Below are positions 17,529-25,954 of a stretch of 64,000 bases of DNA, one piece after another (within the stretch, counting starts at the first letter, position 1; each line of letters opens with the position of its first letter). The stretch comes from Halosimplex amylolyticum (GTDB lineage: Archaea > Halobacteriota > Halobacteria > Halobacteriales > Haloarculaceae): assembly GCF_051414035.1 (NCBI RefSeq), contig NZ_JBLKNW010000001.1, forward strand, positions 1,550,001 to 1,614,000, written 5' to 3'. A program made the translations under genes and the position numbers. The notes beneath the pieces are model-generated. The model saw only the letters and a list, made by a program, of their open reading frames with translations, searched no databases and was not told the origin of the DNA.

Positions 17529-19217
17529 ATGGCACGACAGATGGCCGACGGACCGATGGTGGTCCTCTCCGACGAATCGCAGCGCACGTCGGGTGAGGAC
17601 GCCCGGTCGATGAACCTGGAGGCGGGGCGAGCAGTCGCGGAGACGATCCGCACGACGCTCGGCCCCCGCGGAATGGACAAGATGCTCGTCGACCAGGGCG
17701 GTAACGTCGTCATCACGAACGACGGCGTGACGCTCCTGGAAGAGATGGACGTCGACCACCCCGCCGCGGACATGATAATCGACGTGGCGACGACCCAGGA
17801 GTCCGAGGTCGGCGACGGGACGACCTCCGCCGTGATCCTGGCGGGAGCGCTCCTCTCGAACGCCGAGGACCTGCTCGAACAGGACATCCACCCGACTTCT
17901 ATCGTCGCCGGCTACCGCCACGCGGCCGAGACGGTCGTCGACGTGTTCGACGACATGGCGACCGAGGTCGACCCCGACGACGAGGAGGTCCTCAAACAGG
18001 TCGCCGGCACCGCGATGACCGGCAAGGGCGCCGAGACGGCGAAAGACCTGCTCTCGTCGATGGTCGTCTCCGCGGTGCAGGCCGCCGTCCGCGAGGACGG
18101 CACCGTCGACCAGGACGCGGTCGTCGTGCGCCAGTTCTACGGCGCCTCGATCGACGACTCGGAGTTCGTCGACGGCGTCCTCTTCGACGTCGAACCGGTC
18201 AACCAGAACATGTCCCGGGAGCACCAGGACGCGAACGTCCTCGTCTACGAGGGCGACATCGAGGTCTCGGAGACGAACGTCGGCGCCGAGGCCACGGTCG
18301 GCGACATGGACGAACTGCAGAGCTTCGTCGAGCGAGAGCAGTCGGAACTCGCCGACATGGTCGACCGCATCGTCGAGGCCGGCGCCGACATCGTCGTCGC
18401 CGACGGCGGCATCGACGAGTACGCGGCCGAGCGCCTCGCCAACGAGGGAGTCACGGCCTACCGCCGCGTCGACGGCAACAAGCGCGAGCGGATCGCGCAG
18501 GCCACCGGCGCCACGCGCGTCGGCGACCTGGAGGCGCTCACCGAGGAGGACCTCGGCTTCGCCGGGAGCGTCACCGAGCGCATCATCCGTGACAAGACCG
18601 TCCGCCGGCAGGCCGACCACGAGAGCACGACGGTCTTCGGTGACCTCCCCACGGAGGGCGTCGGGACGATCCTCCTCCGCGGGGGTACCGAACACGTGCT
18701 CGACGAGGTCGAGCGCGCCGTCGTCGACAGTATCGGCGTCGTCTCCGCGGCCATCGAGGACGGCTCCGTCCTGCCGGGCGGCGGCGCCCCGGAGATCGAG
18801 GCTTCGCTCGCGCTCCGCGAGGAAGCCGACTCCGTCGAGGGACGCGAGCAACTCGCCGTCGAGGCCTTCGCGGAGGCCTTCGAGGACGGCCCGCGCACGC
18901 TCGCGGAGAACGCGGGCCACGACGCCATCGACGCGCTCGTCGACATGACCGCGCGCCACGACGCGGGCGACGTGAACGTCGGCATCGACGCCGACACGGG
19001 CGAACTCGTCGAAATGTTCGAAGACGGCGTGGTCGAGCCGCTCCGCGTGAAGACGACGGCCGTCGACTCCGCGGTCGACGCGGCGACGATGATCATCCGC
19101 ATCGACGACGTCATCTCCGCCGGTGACCTCTCCGTCGGCGACGACGAGGAAGAGGAGGCCGGCGGCCCGCCCGGCGGCGGCATGGGCGGCATGGGCGGTA
19201 TGGGCGGCGCCATGTAA
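17529..19217 (+). CDS. ths: Thermosome (group II chaperonin) subunit
   Basis: A 562-residue CCT/TCP-1 family subunit that builds the ATP-driven double-ring folding chamber of the archaeal cytoplasm. Visible motifs are TTLGPRGMDKMLVD near the N-terminus, the nucleotide motif VGDGTTSAV with ITNDGVTLLEEM before it, and SVLPGGGAPEIEASLAL in the late equatorial domain. The C-terminus is the typical Gly-Met-rich tail (GGGMGGMGGMGG) that projects into the cavity. Haloarchaea have several paralogs (thsA/B/C), and which one this is cannot be decided. It is monocistronic and ends at an unusual inverted-repeat element. Confidence 0.96.
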   Translation: MARQMADGPMVVLSDESQRTSGEDARSMNLEAGRAVAETIRTTLGPRGMDKMLVDQGGNVVITNDGVTLLEEMDVDHPAADMIIDVATTQESEVGDGTTSAVILAGALLSNAEDLLEQDIHPTSIVAGYRHAAETVVDVFDDMATEVDPDDEEVLKQVAGTAMTGKGAETAKDLLSSMVVSAVQAAVREDGTVDQDAVVVRQFYGASIDDSEFVDGVLFDVEPVNQNMSREHQDANVLVYEGDIEVSETNVGAEATVGDMDELQSFVEREQSELADMVDRIVEAGADIVVADGGIDEYAAERLANEGVTAYRRVDGNKRERIAQATGATRVGDLEALTEEDLGFAGSVTERIIRDKTVRRQADHESTTVFGDLPTEGVGTILLRGGTEHVLDEVERAVVDSIGVVSAAIEDGSVLPGGGAPEIEASLALREEADSVEGREQLAVEAFAEAFEDGPRTLAENAGHDAIDALVDMTARHDAGDVNVGIDADTGELVEMFEDGVVEPLRVKTTAVDSAVDAATMIIRIDDVISAGDLSVGDDEEEEAGGPPGGGMGGMGGMGGAM

Positions 19218-19530
19218 GACCATCTTTTTCGCCCGGGGGTCGCGCGGAGCGCGACCCCCGGGCCAAAAACATGGGTGAAAAAGGCCGGTCGCGGCGGTCG
19301 CTTGGCTCCCTCGCGACCGGTGAACCGCCTCGCTTTCGCTCGGCGGATGCTACAACCGCAGCTCGGAATATCCTGGTCGTGAAATTATGCAGCTGAAAGA
19401 ACAGAAGTAGAACGTCCGCGCGCCGCAGGCGCGCGGTTCACCGGAACCGAGCGAAGCGAGGTTCCGGCTTTTTCACCCATGTTTTTGGTCGGGGGGGTCG
19501 CCGCAGGCGACCCCCCGACGAAAAAGATGG
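19218..19530. repeat. 313-bp intergenic element with ~68-bp imperfect inverted-repeat ends and nested hairpins
   Basis: The left arm (19220-19288) and right arm (19464-19530) are reverse complements apart from small differences. Each arm reads, from the outside in, CCATCTTTTTCG, a GC hairpin, CCAAAAACATGGGTGAAAAAG, CCGG. The left-arm hairpin is CCCGGGGGTCGCG / CGCGACCCCCGGG (loop CGGAG); the right-arm one is an 11-bp stem with loop GCA. The interior has further hairpins: CCGGTCGCG/CGCGACCGG (19285-19320), a GCGCGCC stem with GCA loop near 19420, and CCGGAACC/GGTTCCGG (19441-19467). Each arm begins within 2 bp of the stop codon of a convergent gene, so it may work as paired terminators; a MITE-like origin is the alternative. 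Confidence 0.85.
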
Positions 19531-20292
19531 CTAGGAGTAGTTGTGCTCCAGTTCGACGACGTTCGCAGCGCCGAGCACGGCCTGCCTGAGGTCCTCGTAG
19601 AAGCGGTCGTCGTCGACCCGGTGGACGGGACAGGAGACGCTGATCGCGGCGATGGCGCGGTCGTCGTCGTCGGTAATAGGCGCCGCGACGCAGCGCAGCC
19701 CGTTGAGTCGTTCCTCTTCGTCGATGGCGTAGCCCTGCTGGTTGATGTCGGCGAGTTCGTCGAAGAACGCGTCAAGGTCGGTGATGGTGTGCTCGGTCTC
19801 GGCGGGCATGCCGCGCACGTCGAGGATCTCCGTGACTTCGTCCTCGGGGCGGAACCCGAGGATGGCCTTGCCGAGGCCGGTGCAGTGCAGTCGGACGCGC
19901 TTGCCTTCGTAGGTGTCGAGTTCGACCGCGTTCTCTCCTTGCGACTGGTAGAGGTATATGCCCATCCCGTTTTTCTCCACGAGTAAATTGACGAGTTCGC
20001 CCGTCTCGTCGGCGAGGGTGTCGACTTCCTTGTGGGCGGCGTCGAAGATCTCGTTCCGCTGGCGTGCGTACGCTCCGAGGCCCAGGAAAGCGAGTCCGAT
20101 GTGGTACTCGTCGCCCTCCTTGACGACGTACTCCCGGTTCGCGAGGGTGTTGAGGTGGTTGTGCACGGCGCTTTTCCCCACGTCGACGCGTTCGGCGATC
20201 TCCGAGACCCCAGCCCCGTCCAGTTCCTGTATTATCTCGACTATCTGTAACGTTCTGTCGACTGTCGTCACTGGATGTTTCGGCTGGTCCAT
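19531..20292 (-). CDS. xacR: IclR-family transcriptional regulator (XacR-like)
   Basis: A 253-residue IclR protein with start MDQPKHPVTTVDRTL at 20292. The N-terminal winged helix (about 10-65) reads SEIAERVDVGKSAVHNHLNTL. The C-terminal effector domain (about 80-250) holds ETGELVNLLVEKNG, LHCTGLGKAIL, and ISVSCPV, the standard IclR ligand-pocket blocks. It lies next to xylonate dehydratase and XacF genes, the same neighbourhood in which XacR activates the pentose pathway in Haloferax volcanii, so the same role is inferred. It is convergent with the thermosome gene and its 3' end abuts the inverted-repeat element. Confidence 0.85.
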   Translation of the reverse strand: MDQPKHPVTTVDRTLQIVEIIQELDGAGVSEIAERVDVGKSAVHNHLNTLANREYVVKEGDEYHIGLAFLGLGAYARQRNEIFDAAHKEVDTLADETGELVNLLVEKNGMGIYLYQSQGENAVELDTYEGKRVRLHCTGLGKAILGFRPEDEVTEILDVRGMPAETEHTITDLDAFFDELADINQQGYAIDEEERLNGLRCVAAPITDDDDRAIAAISVSCPVHRVDDDRFYEDLRQAVLGAANVVELEHNYS

Positions 20293-20790
20293 ACCACAGC
20301 ATCCACTGCGGATCACTTACCTGTTCTGTTCCAGGGAATCTCGTTCTCAGGCCGGGAACCTCGTCTGTGCTCCTGTCGGTGGGAGGGGTCTAGAATTCGG
20401 GGGGTCCTGCGTATGCGTGGAATCCGGCCGATCTGCGTTTCATTTGGTGAAACCTTCCACGTTCGTCTCTCGCATTTTGTAATCTGACGGCGGGGCCCTT
20501 CGACGAGCGAATACCGGATGGGAGAGTCGGGTATTTGTGGACGCTCGCGGGAACTTTCAGGGGCGAGTCGAAGCCACTGCTCGAAGTGTTCCAGCGAGCG
20601 CGAGGGTCAGGGGACGCCGCGTACTCGTCTTCGAGGTAGTCACACGAATCGACGGTTGCCAGGCGAATACGGAAGCCCAGGTGACCCGTCTGCTTCATCG
20701 AGCGAGTCGAATCAAAGATTCGCCGGTTCGACGCGGCTCAGGGAGCCGCGTCGAACACCGAAAATCGAAGATTATCGAGTTTGACTTCGG
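20293..20790. other. 498-bp gap between xacR and the dehydratase; one hairpin element, no gene seen
   Basis: Short frames here lack haloarchaeal amino-acid composition and I see no credible gene. The right end contains the double hairpin at 20703-20756. The length is more than two closely coupled genes would need, so xacR is probably transcribed separately. Confidence 0.6.
20703..20756 (-). repeat. 54-nt double-hairpin element, copy A (downstream of xacD)
   Basis: Stem 1 is CGAATC-AAA-GATTCG (20708-20722). Stem 2 is a perfect 14-bp stem with loop AGG (20726-20739 and 20743-20756, arm GTTCGACGCGGCTC). It lies about 35 nt beyond the dehydratase stop codon. A second copy at 62791-62844 is identical except for the loop and two base pairs of stem 1, which change together. 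Probably a terminator or a structured 3' UTR; mobility is possible. Confidence 0.85.
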
Positions 20791-22029
20791 CTACGCCTCG
20801 TCAAACAGCGTCTCGCCTTCGACCATGTTCTCCTCCACGACGTCGAGGTCGAGGGTCAGACCGAGGCCGGGCTCCTCGGGGATCTCCATGTAGCCGCCTT
20901 CGATGAGGTCGTCCTCTTCGACCAGGTCTTCCCACCAGCCGAGTTCGTAGGAGTGGTACTCGACGGCCAGCGAGTTCGGGATGGCGGCGCCGAGCTGGGC
21001 GGAGGCCATCGTGCCGATGGGCGAGGAGACGTTGTGCATGGCGACGGGGATGTAGTACATGTCCGCCATCATGGCGATCTTGCGGCCCTCGCGCATGCCG
21101 CCGACGCGCGGGATGTCGGGGGCGATGATGTCGATGGCCTCGTTCTCGATGAGATCGCGGTTGCCGTGGGTCCGGTAGACGTTCTCGCCGGTGGCCAGCG
21201 GCGTGGCGGTCGACTGGGTGACCTCGCGCTGGGCGTCGTGGTTCTCCGGCGGGACGACGTCTTCGAGCCACCAGACGTCGTACTCTTCGAGACGCTTGGC
21301 CAGACGCTTGGCGCTGCCGGTGGCGTACGACCAGTGGCAGTCGAAGGCGACGTCGGCGCGGTCGCCGACGGCCTCGGTGGTCGCCTCGACGATTTCGGCC
21401 TTGTGTTCGATCTCCGGGGCGCGCATGTGACGGTTGGCGCGGTCTTTCTCGTGACCGGAGGGAACGTCGAGGTCGAACTTTATGGCGTCGTAGCCAAGGT
21501 CGGAGACGACGCGGTCGGCCTCTTCGGCGCAGGCCTGCGGGTTCGCCTCGTCTTCGGTGTGCAGGTCGCAGTAGACGCGGACTTCGTCGCGGTACTTGCC
21601 GCCCAACAGCTGGTAGGCCGGCAGGTCGACGAGTTTGCCCGCCACGTCGTGAAGGGCGATCTCGATCCCGGAGATGGCCGAGATAGTCTTCCCGGAGATC
21701 GAGCCTTCGCCCGACATCTTCTGGATCAGGTGCTCGTACAGGCGGTCGATGTCGAGCGGGTTCTCGCCGACGAGGAACGGTTTCATCCGCTCGATGATGG
21801 CGGTGTCGCCGCCACCCCAGTAGGACTCACCGGTGCCGACGACCCCCGCGTCTGTGTAGACGCGGACGAGGATCCACGGGTAGTTGCCGTCCACCATCGT
21901 CGTCTGGACGTCGGTGATCTCGGCGTCGCGCACGCCGCCGCGTTCCTTGGAGACGCCCATCGTCTCCGCAGAGAGGTCCCGCATCGTATACTCAGCGTTC
22001 GGGTCGCTGATCTTGTCGAAATCGACCAT
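20791..22029 (-). CDS. xacD: Enolase-superfamily sugar-acid dehydratase, probable D-xylonate dehydratase
   Basis: A 412-residue protein of the mandelate racemase/muconate lactonizing group; the ATG at 22029 gives the same length as the haloarchaeal xylonate and gluconate dehydratases. The N-terminal capping domain (about 20-140) contains EITDVQTTMVDGNYPW and GTGESYWGGGD. The barrel carries AIKFDLDVPSG, the metal-ligand blocks FDCHWSY, WLEDVVPPEN and ATGENVYRT, and the late IPVAMHNVSSPIG. Removal of water from xylonate gives 2-keto-3-deoxyxylonate. Its divergent neighbour is the last enzyme of that pathway and an IclR regulator follows it, so xylonate is the likelier substrate; gluconate cannot be excluded. 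Confidence 0.87.
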   Translation of the reverse strand: MVDFDKISDPNAEYTMRDLSAETMGVSKERGGVRDAEITDVQTTMVDGNYPWILVRVYTDAGVVGTGESYWGGGDTAIIERMKPFLVGENPLDIDRLYEHLIQKMSGEGSISGKTISAISGIEIALHDVAGKLVDLPAYQLLGGKYRDEVRVYCDLHTEDEANPQACAEEADRVVSDLGYDAIKFDLDVPSGHEKDRANRHMRAPEIEHKAEIVEATTEAVGDRADVAFDCHWSYATGSAKRLAKRLEEYDVWWLEDVVPPENHDAQREVTQSTATPLATGENVYRTHGNRDLIENEAIDIIAPDIPRVGGMREGRKIAMMADMYYIPVAMHNVSSPIGTMASAQLGAAIPNSLAVEYHSYELGWWEDLVEEDDLIEGGYMEIPEEPGLGLTLDLDVVEENMVEGETLFDEA

Positions 22030-22054
22030 GACGGCTACACCTCCCGACCTGACT

Positions 22055-22063
22055 GGTATAAAG
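22055..22063 (-). promoter_or_regulatory. TATA box of the dehydratase gene
   Basis: On the minus strand the site reads CTTTATACC, about 26 nt upstream of the ATG at 22029. The 154-bp region to the divergent ALDH start (22184) should hold the shared regulator sites; GTATGG (22141-22146) and CCATAC (22164-22169) form one small inverted pair. Confidence 0.65.
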
Positions 22064-22183
22064 TTTCCCACATCCACCAGGCCCAGGCGATCGAAACGAC
22101 AACCCGGAAGCGAGTCAACGAGAACGGCCCAAGATATCCTGTATGGAAACTCGTAAGTGGACACCATACGACCGTCTTAGTGC

Positions 22184-23635
22184 ATGACAGAGACCACGAA
22201 CCTGTACATCGACGGCGAATGGGTGCCCGCCGAAAGCGGGGACACCTTCGCAGTCGAGAATCCCGCGGACACGACGGAGACAGCCGCCGAGTACGCGAAA
22301 GGCTCCACCGAGGACGCCGAGCGCGCCATCGCCGCTGCGGCGGACGCCCAGGCCGACTGGGAAGCGATGCCCGCGCCGGACCGCGGTTCCATCCTCCGCG
22401 AGACGGCGAAGTTGCTGGAGGAACAGAAAGAAGAACTGACCGAGCAGCTCTCCCACGAGGAAGGCAAGACGCTCTCCGAGGCGGGCCCCGAGGTCCAGCG
22501 GGCCATCGACATCTTCTACTACTACGCCGAGAAGGCGGCCGACAACGCAGGCAAACGGAAGGGCCCGAGCGGCGGTCGGACGTCCGTCTACACGAAGCGC
22601 GAGGCGCTGGGCGTCGCCGGCCTCGTCACGCCGTGGAACTACCCCATCGCGATCCCCGCCTGGAAGATCGCCCCCGCGCTGGCGACGGGCAACACCGTCG
22701 TCATCAAGCCGGCCTCCAACGCGCCGGGTCCCGCGGCCAGCATCGTCCAGGCGCTCGAAGACGCCGGCCTCCCGGACGGCGTCATCAACTTCGTCCCCGG
22801 TTCCGGTAGCGACGTCGGTGCCACGCTGACCTCGCACGAGGACGTCGACGCCGTCTCCTTCACGGGCAGTTCCGAAGTCGGCCACCACGTCTACGACGCG
22901 GCGACCGACAACATGGCGCGAGCGCAGGCCGAGATGGGCGGCAAGAACCCGGCCATCATCACCGACAGCGCGGACGTCGACGAAGCGGTCGACATCGTCG
23001 GCGCCGGCGCGTTCGGCGTGACCGGGCAGGCCTGTACGGCCTGTTCCCGTGCAATCGTCCACACGGACGTCTACGACGAGTTCGTCGAGGGCATCGTCGA
23101 GTACGCCGAGTCGATCGACGTCGGTCCCGGTCTCGACGACCCCGGCATGGGCCCCCACGTCAGCCAGGGCGAACTCGAGTCCACGCTGGAGTACGTCGAC
23201 GTCGCCGCCAACGAGGGCGCCACCCACCAGACGGGTGGCGAGCGTCTCACGGGTGACGAGTACGACGACGGCTACTACGTCACGCCGGCCGTCTTCACCG
23301 ACGTCGAGCGCGACATGCGCATCTTCCAGGAAGAGGTCTTCGGGCCGGTCCTCGCCGTCACCGAAGTCGAGGACTTCGACGACGCCATCGAGACCGCCAA
23401 CGACAGCCAGTTCGGTCTCTCTTCGAGCGTCGTCACCACGGACCTCGAAGAGGCCCACGAGTTCATCGAGCGAACCGAAGCGGGCGTCGCGAAGGTCAAC
23501 GAGAAGACGACGGGGCTCGAGCTCCACGTCCCCTTCGGCGGTGTGAAGGACTCCTCGACGAACACCTACCGCGAGCAGGGCGACGCCGGTCTCGACTTCT
23601 TCACCGAGATCAAGACGGTCTACCTGAACACGTAA
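22184..23635 (+). CDS. xacF: Aldehyde dehydrogenase, probable 2-oxoglutarate semialdehyde dehydrogenase
   Basis: A 483-residue NAD(P)+-dependent ALDH. The cofactor part has VTPWNYPIAIPAWKIAPAL, VIKPASNAPG, and FTGSSEVG. The catalytic base is the Glu of EMGGKN and the nucleophile lies in GQACTACSR. The C-terminal half has FQEEVFGPVLAV and the family's HVPFGGVKDSS. In the oxidative pentose pathway this enzyme oxidises 2-oxoglutarate semialdehyde to 2-oxoglutarate. The divergent dehydratase and nearby IclR gene reproduce the xacD-xacF-xacR neighbourhood of Haloferax, which supports this function over other ALDH activities. Confidence 0.9.
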   Translation: MTETTNLYIDGEWVPAESGDTFAVENPADTTETAAEYAKGSTEDAERAIAAAADAQADWEAMPAPDRGSILRETAKLLEEQKEELTEQLSHEEGKTLSEAGPEVQRAIDIFYYYAEKAADNAGKRKGPSGGRTSVYTKREALGVAGLVTPWNYPIAIPAWKIAPALATGNTVVIKPASNAPGPAASIVQALEDAGLPDGVINFVPGSGSDVGATLTSHEDVDAVSFTGSSEVGHHVYDAATDNMARAQAEMGGKNPAIITDSADVDEAVDIVGAGAFGVTGQACTACSRAIVHTDVYDEFVEGIVEYAESIDVGPGLDDPGMGPHVSQGELESTLEYVDVAANEGATHQTGGERLTGDEYDDGYYVTPAVFTDVERDMRIFQEEVFGPVLAVTEVEDFDDAIETANDSQFGLSSSVVTTDLEEAHEFIERTEAGVAKVNEKTTGLELHVPFGGVKDSSTNTYREQGDAGLDFFTEIKTVYLNT

Positions 23636-23642
23636 TCGCCCC

Positions 23643-23658
23643 GTCCCGGATCCGGGAC
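23643..23658 (+). terminator. Perfect 16-bp palindrome after xacF
   Basis: GTCCCGGATCCGGGAC starts 8 nt past the stop codon and is followed by a T-rich stretch (CAGATTTATC). It is a likely terminator, though haloarchaeal terminators need not form hairpins. Confidence 0.45.
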
Positions 23659-24332
23659 CTTCGCTTCAGATTTATCGACCGCGACCATCTTTCACCGCCG
23701 AACGCTGCACCTTCGAATCCTGTATTACCGGATGCGCCTGATACCGCTCAACCCGTCGATCCCGCAGTTCGGTCCTCCGGCGCGAATCTCTGCTGTACCC
23801 GACTGACTGCGGCCCCTGTATGTGTTCACTTAAACGGAACAGCTGTTTCGTAATTTATCCAACCGCCCGGAAACGAATTCTCACTCACACGCCGTGGTGA
23901 ATGCCATCTGCCAGGAAATTCGGCTGGACAATCGTCTCTATTGGCGCAACTAACGTTCGCCATAGTTGAACGCAAGTTCCCCCACACGATAGGGGGCCGG
24001 CTTCGACTGACGCTCATGACAGTACTACGGGTGTAATCTAGATTGGACCGGATGGGGCGACGGAGTGGCGATCGTCTGAGTAGCCGTGAAGCGATGAACC
24101 GGTGGCAAGCACTTTCGAACAATGCTACGGTCGAGAGATACGTTCGAACTTCACTTCCAGATCACTCGCGAACGAACCGCTCTGCGGGCTTTTCTCCCAG
24201 GTCGACGAGACGGACACGGCCCCAATTCAATATAGCGAGATACAGTTTATGCGTTCGAGGTACGACCCGCACTCAGTGGGGATAGTTGACATTATCGCGG
24301 TCGAGTGGCCCCGAAGTCAGCCGAAGACGGGG
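23659..24332. other. Gene-poor 674-bp stretch before the integrase
   Basis: Mean GC is lower than in neighbouring genes and all frames are short and uncharacteristic. TTCGAATCC at about 23711-23719 resembles a tRNA T-loop but the flanks do not pair as a T-arm. I see no gene. It may hold one junction of the integrated element that the integrase belongs to. Confidence 0.45.
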
Positions 24333-25358
24333 TCAGAGGAGGCGATAGATGTTGGCTTCGTAGACCTCGCGGACGCGGTCGCCCCAGTCGTGGGTGTAGG
24401 TATCGATAATGTCCTGGGCGACGTCGCCGCGGAGGTATTTGACGATCCCCCTGTCGCCGGTCCGGTCCCGGAGGTGTGTCGTGAAGAAGTGGCGGAAGTA
24501 GTGAGGCGTCACGTTCTCTTCGGCGCCGCCGCCGTCGCGGTACCAGCCCTGGTCGCGTGCGTGCATCTCGACGAGGTGGTGGACCATGTCCGGCGTGAGG
24601 CGCTTGCCCCACTCGTCGGCCGTGCTGAGGAAGAGCGGGTCGGCGTCCGATCGCGGGTCCGGCCTGACCGCCAACCACTCGACGAGCACGCTGGCGAGTT
24701 CCTCGTCGATCGGTATCGTCGTCGCCCGTTTACGCTTGTTCGACGCGGTCCGCACCTGGTCGTTGTACCGTTCGCCCGCCTTCGGAGCCGCGTCGACGTA
24801 GAGCGAATCCGGTTTGCCGTCGAGCTGAGGGCGGTGGTCTGTCGCGAGGGGCGAATCGTGCAGCGAGAGGTCTCGTCGGTCCAGATTACAGAGTTCGCCG
24901 GCCCGCATCCCCGTCTTCAGGAGCGTCACGACCACGGCTCTGTCCAGCGGATGCCCGATGTCTGCGACGAACGACCGCATCGCGGGCACCGTGATGTCCC
25001 GGCGCTCGGGGTCGACGTTGATCGACTCGTCTATCTCCTCGAGGACGAGTGACATCGGATTCTCGTCGAACGTTCCCACCTCCGTCATGTAGCCGTAGAA
25101 GCGGTGGAGGTAGGACGCGTAGGTCGCGACGGTACTCTCGCCGACAGAGCCACGGAGTCGGTGGATCCAGGCCATGCAGTCCCGGTGGTTCGCCTCCGAC
25201 AGCGCGAGACCGCGGTCGTCGAGGTACCCCTCGAACTCCCGGAGGACCCGTTCGTAGGCGTCTCGCGTCCGCTGACTCTTGCCCTGGAACGTGATGTCCT
25301 CCAGGAAGTACGCCACCGGGTCGTTGGATTCGCTCGCTTCGCGTTCGGCGCTACTCAT
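24333..25358 (-). CDS. Tyrosine recombinase/integrase (XerC/D-like, haloarchaeal)
   Basis: A 341-residue site-specific recombinase. The N-terminal SAM-like DNA-binding domain (about 14-110) contains SQRTRDAYERVLREFEGYL. The catalytic domain has Arg152 (KTGMRAGEL), the H-x-x-R pair His286/Arg289 (TPHYFRHFF) and Tyr321 (IIDTYTHDW). The position usually holding LGH reads LRGD, so the third His is replaced by Asp. Length and motifs suggest an intact enzyme. Its start overlaps the DUF5805 stop by 8 bp, forming a two-gene operon. No tRNA target is visible nearby. Confidence 0.9.
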   Translation of the reverse strand: MSSAEREASESNDPVAYFLEDITFQGKSQRTRDAYERVLREFEGYLDDRGLALSEANHRDCMAWIHRLRGSVGESTVATYASYLHRFYGYMTEVGTFDENPMSLVLEEIDESINVDPERRDITVPAMRSFVADIGHPLDRAVVVTLLKTGMRAGELCNLDRRDLSLHDSPLATDHRPQLDGKPDSLYVDAAPKAGERYNDQVRTASNKRKRATTIPIDEELASVLVEWLAVRPDPRSDADPLFLSTADEWGKRLTPDMVHHLVEMHARDQGWYRDGGGAEENVTPHYFRHFFTTHLRDRTGDRGIVKYLRGDVAQDIIDTYTHDWGDRVREVYEANIYRLL

Positions 25359-25797
25359 CGATGGTGTAACCGCCGTTCCGACCGCTGTAGGTCACGTGGC
25401 CGTCGGCCTGGAGTCCCTGGAGCGTTTCCTCGAGCTCGGCCTCGATGTCGTCGGTGACCGCACCGAGGAGATCGTCCCACGACAGGTAGTCGGCTGATTC
25501 GAGGGCTCCGACGACCCGCTCTTCGAGGTCCATCCCCTGGGGGTCAGCGTCCGAAGACACCCCTCCAGGAGATTCCAGAGACGACGCCCCGGTATCGTCA
25601 CTCTCAGACCTGCTCACGTTGGAATCGCTGTGATCGACGTCGCCGAACCCGCGGCGACCGGCTTGCACCATCGATCGAACGAACTCACTCCGACTCATCC
25701 CGAGTTCGTCGGCATGGTCGTCCCACTCCTCTCGCTGGTATGCCGGCACGTACGTTCGGACTGTCGCCCGCGACGTATCCAGCTCACTCTCTGCCAT
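25351..25797 (-). CDS. DUF5805-family small protein, integrase partner
   Basis: A 148-residue protein starting MAESELDTSR (ATG at 25797). Residues 10-55 (VRTYVPAYQREEWDDHADEL then MSRSEFVRSMVQAGRRGF) look like a ribbon-helix-helix-type DNA-binding segment. A Ser/Asp-rich linker (about 60-95) leads to a C-terminal winged-helix-like segment ending VTYSGRNGGYTIDE. Proteins of this layout are regularly found directly upstream of tyrosine integrases in haloarchaea and probably regulate or assist recombination; this is inference. It overlaps the integrase gene by 8 bp. Confidence 0.78.
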   Translation of the reverse strand: MAESELDTSRATVRTYVPAYQREEWDDHADELGMSRSEFVRSMVQAGRRGFGDVDHSDSNVSRSESDDTGASSLESPGGVSSDADPQGMDLEERVVGALESADYLSWDDLLGAVTDDIEAELEETLQGLQADGHVTYSGRNGGYTIDE

Positions 25798-25834
25798 CGT
25801 TCGCCGATGTTTCCCCAGCGATATCAATCTAACG

Positions 25835-25954
25835 CCACACTCACCGATATACTCTTGATAGTTCAGAATGGCATTTAGATGGCCTATATCGGCCGTTTTG
25901 ATGCGCTACATCAGACCCTCATTCACAAATAAGGGTCTTTATCCGTGAGTGTGG
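25835..25954. repeat. Separated inverted repeat upstream of the DUF5805-integrase operon
   Basis: CCACACTCACCGATAT at 25835-25850 is matched, in reverse complement with two mismatches, by TTATCCGTGAGTGTGG at 25939-25954. The pair sits 38 and 142 bp upstream of the DUF5805 start and encloses AT-rich DNA. It could be an autoregulatory operator pair or recombination arm sites. Confidence 0.5.

Noticed and set aside
14580..19223. A very long open frame on the minus strand (over 1500 codons) opposite the transporter and thermosome genes
   Set aside because: It is a shadow of GC3-rich coding sequence: its translation is Val/Asp/Arg/Leu-rich low-complexity with no domain, while the plus-strand genes have full motifs.
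20390..20698. Minus-strand frame of about 100 codons between xacR and the dehydratase
   Set aside because: Amino-acid composition is basic and Ser/Pro-rich, unlike haloarchaeal proteins, and there is no promoter or RBS.
23700..23725. tRNA or tRNA fragment suggested by TTCGAATCC
   Set aside because: The flanking bases do not form a T-arm stem on either strand and no acceptor or anticodon arm is present.
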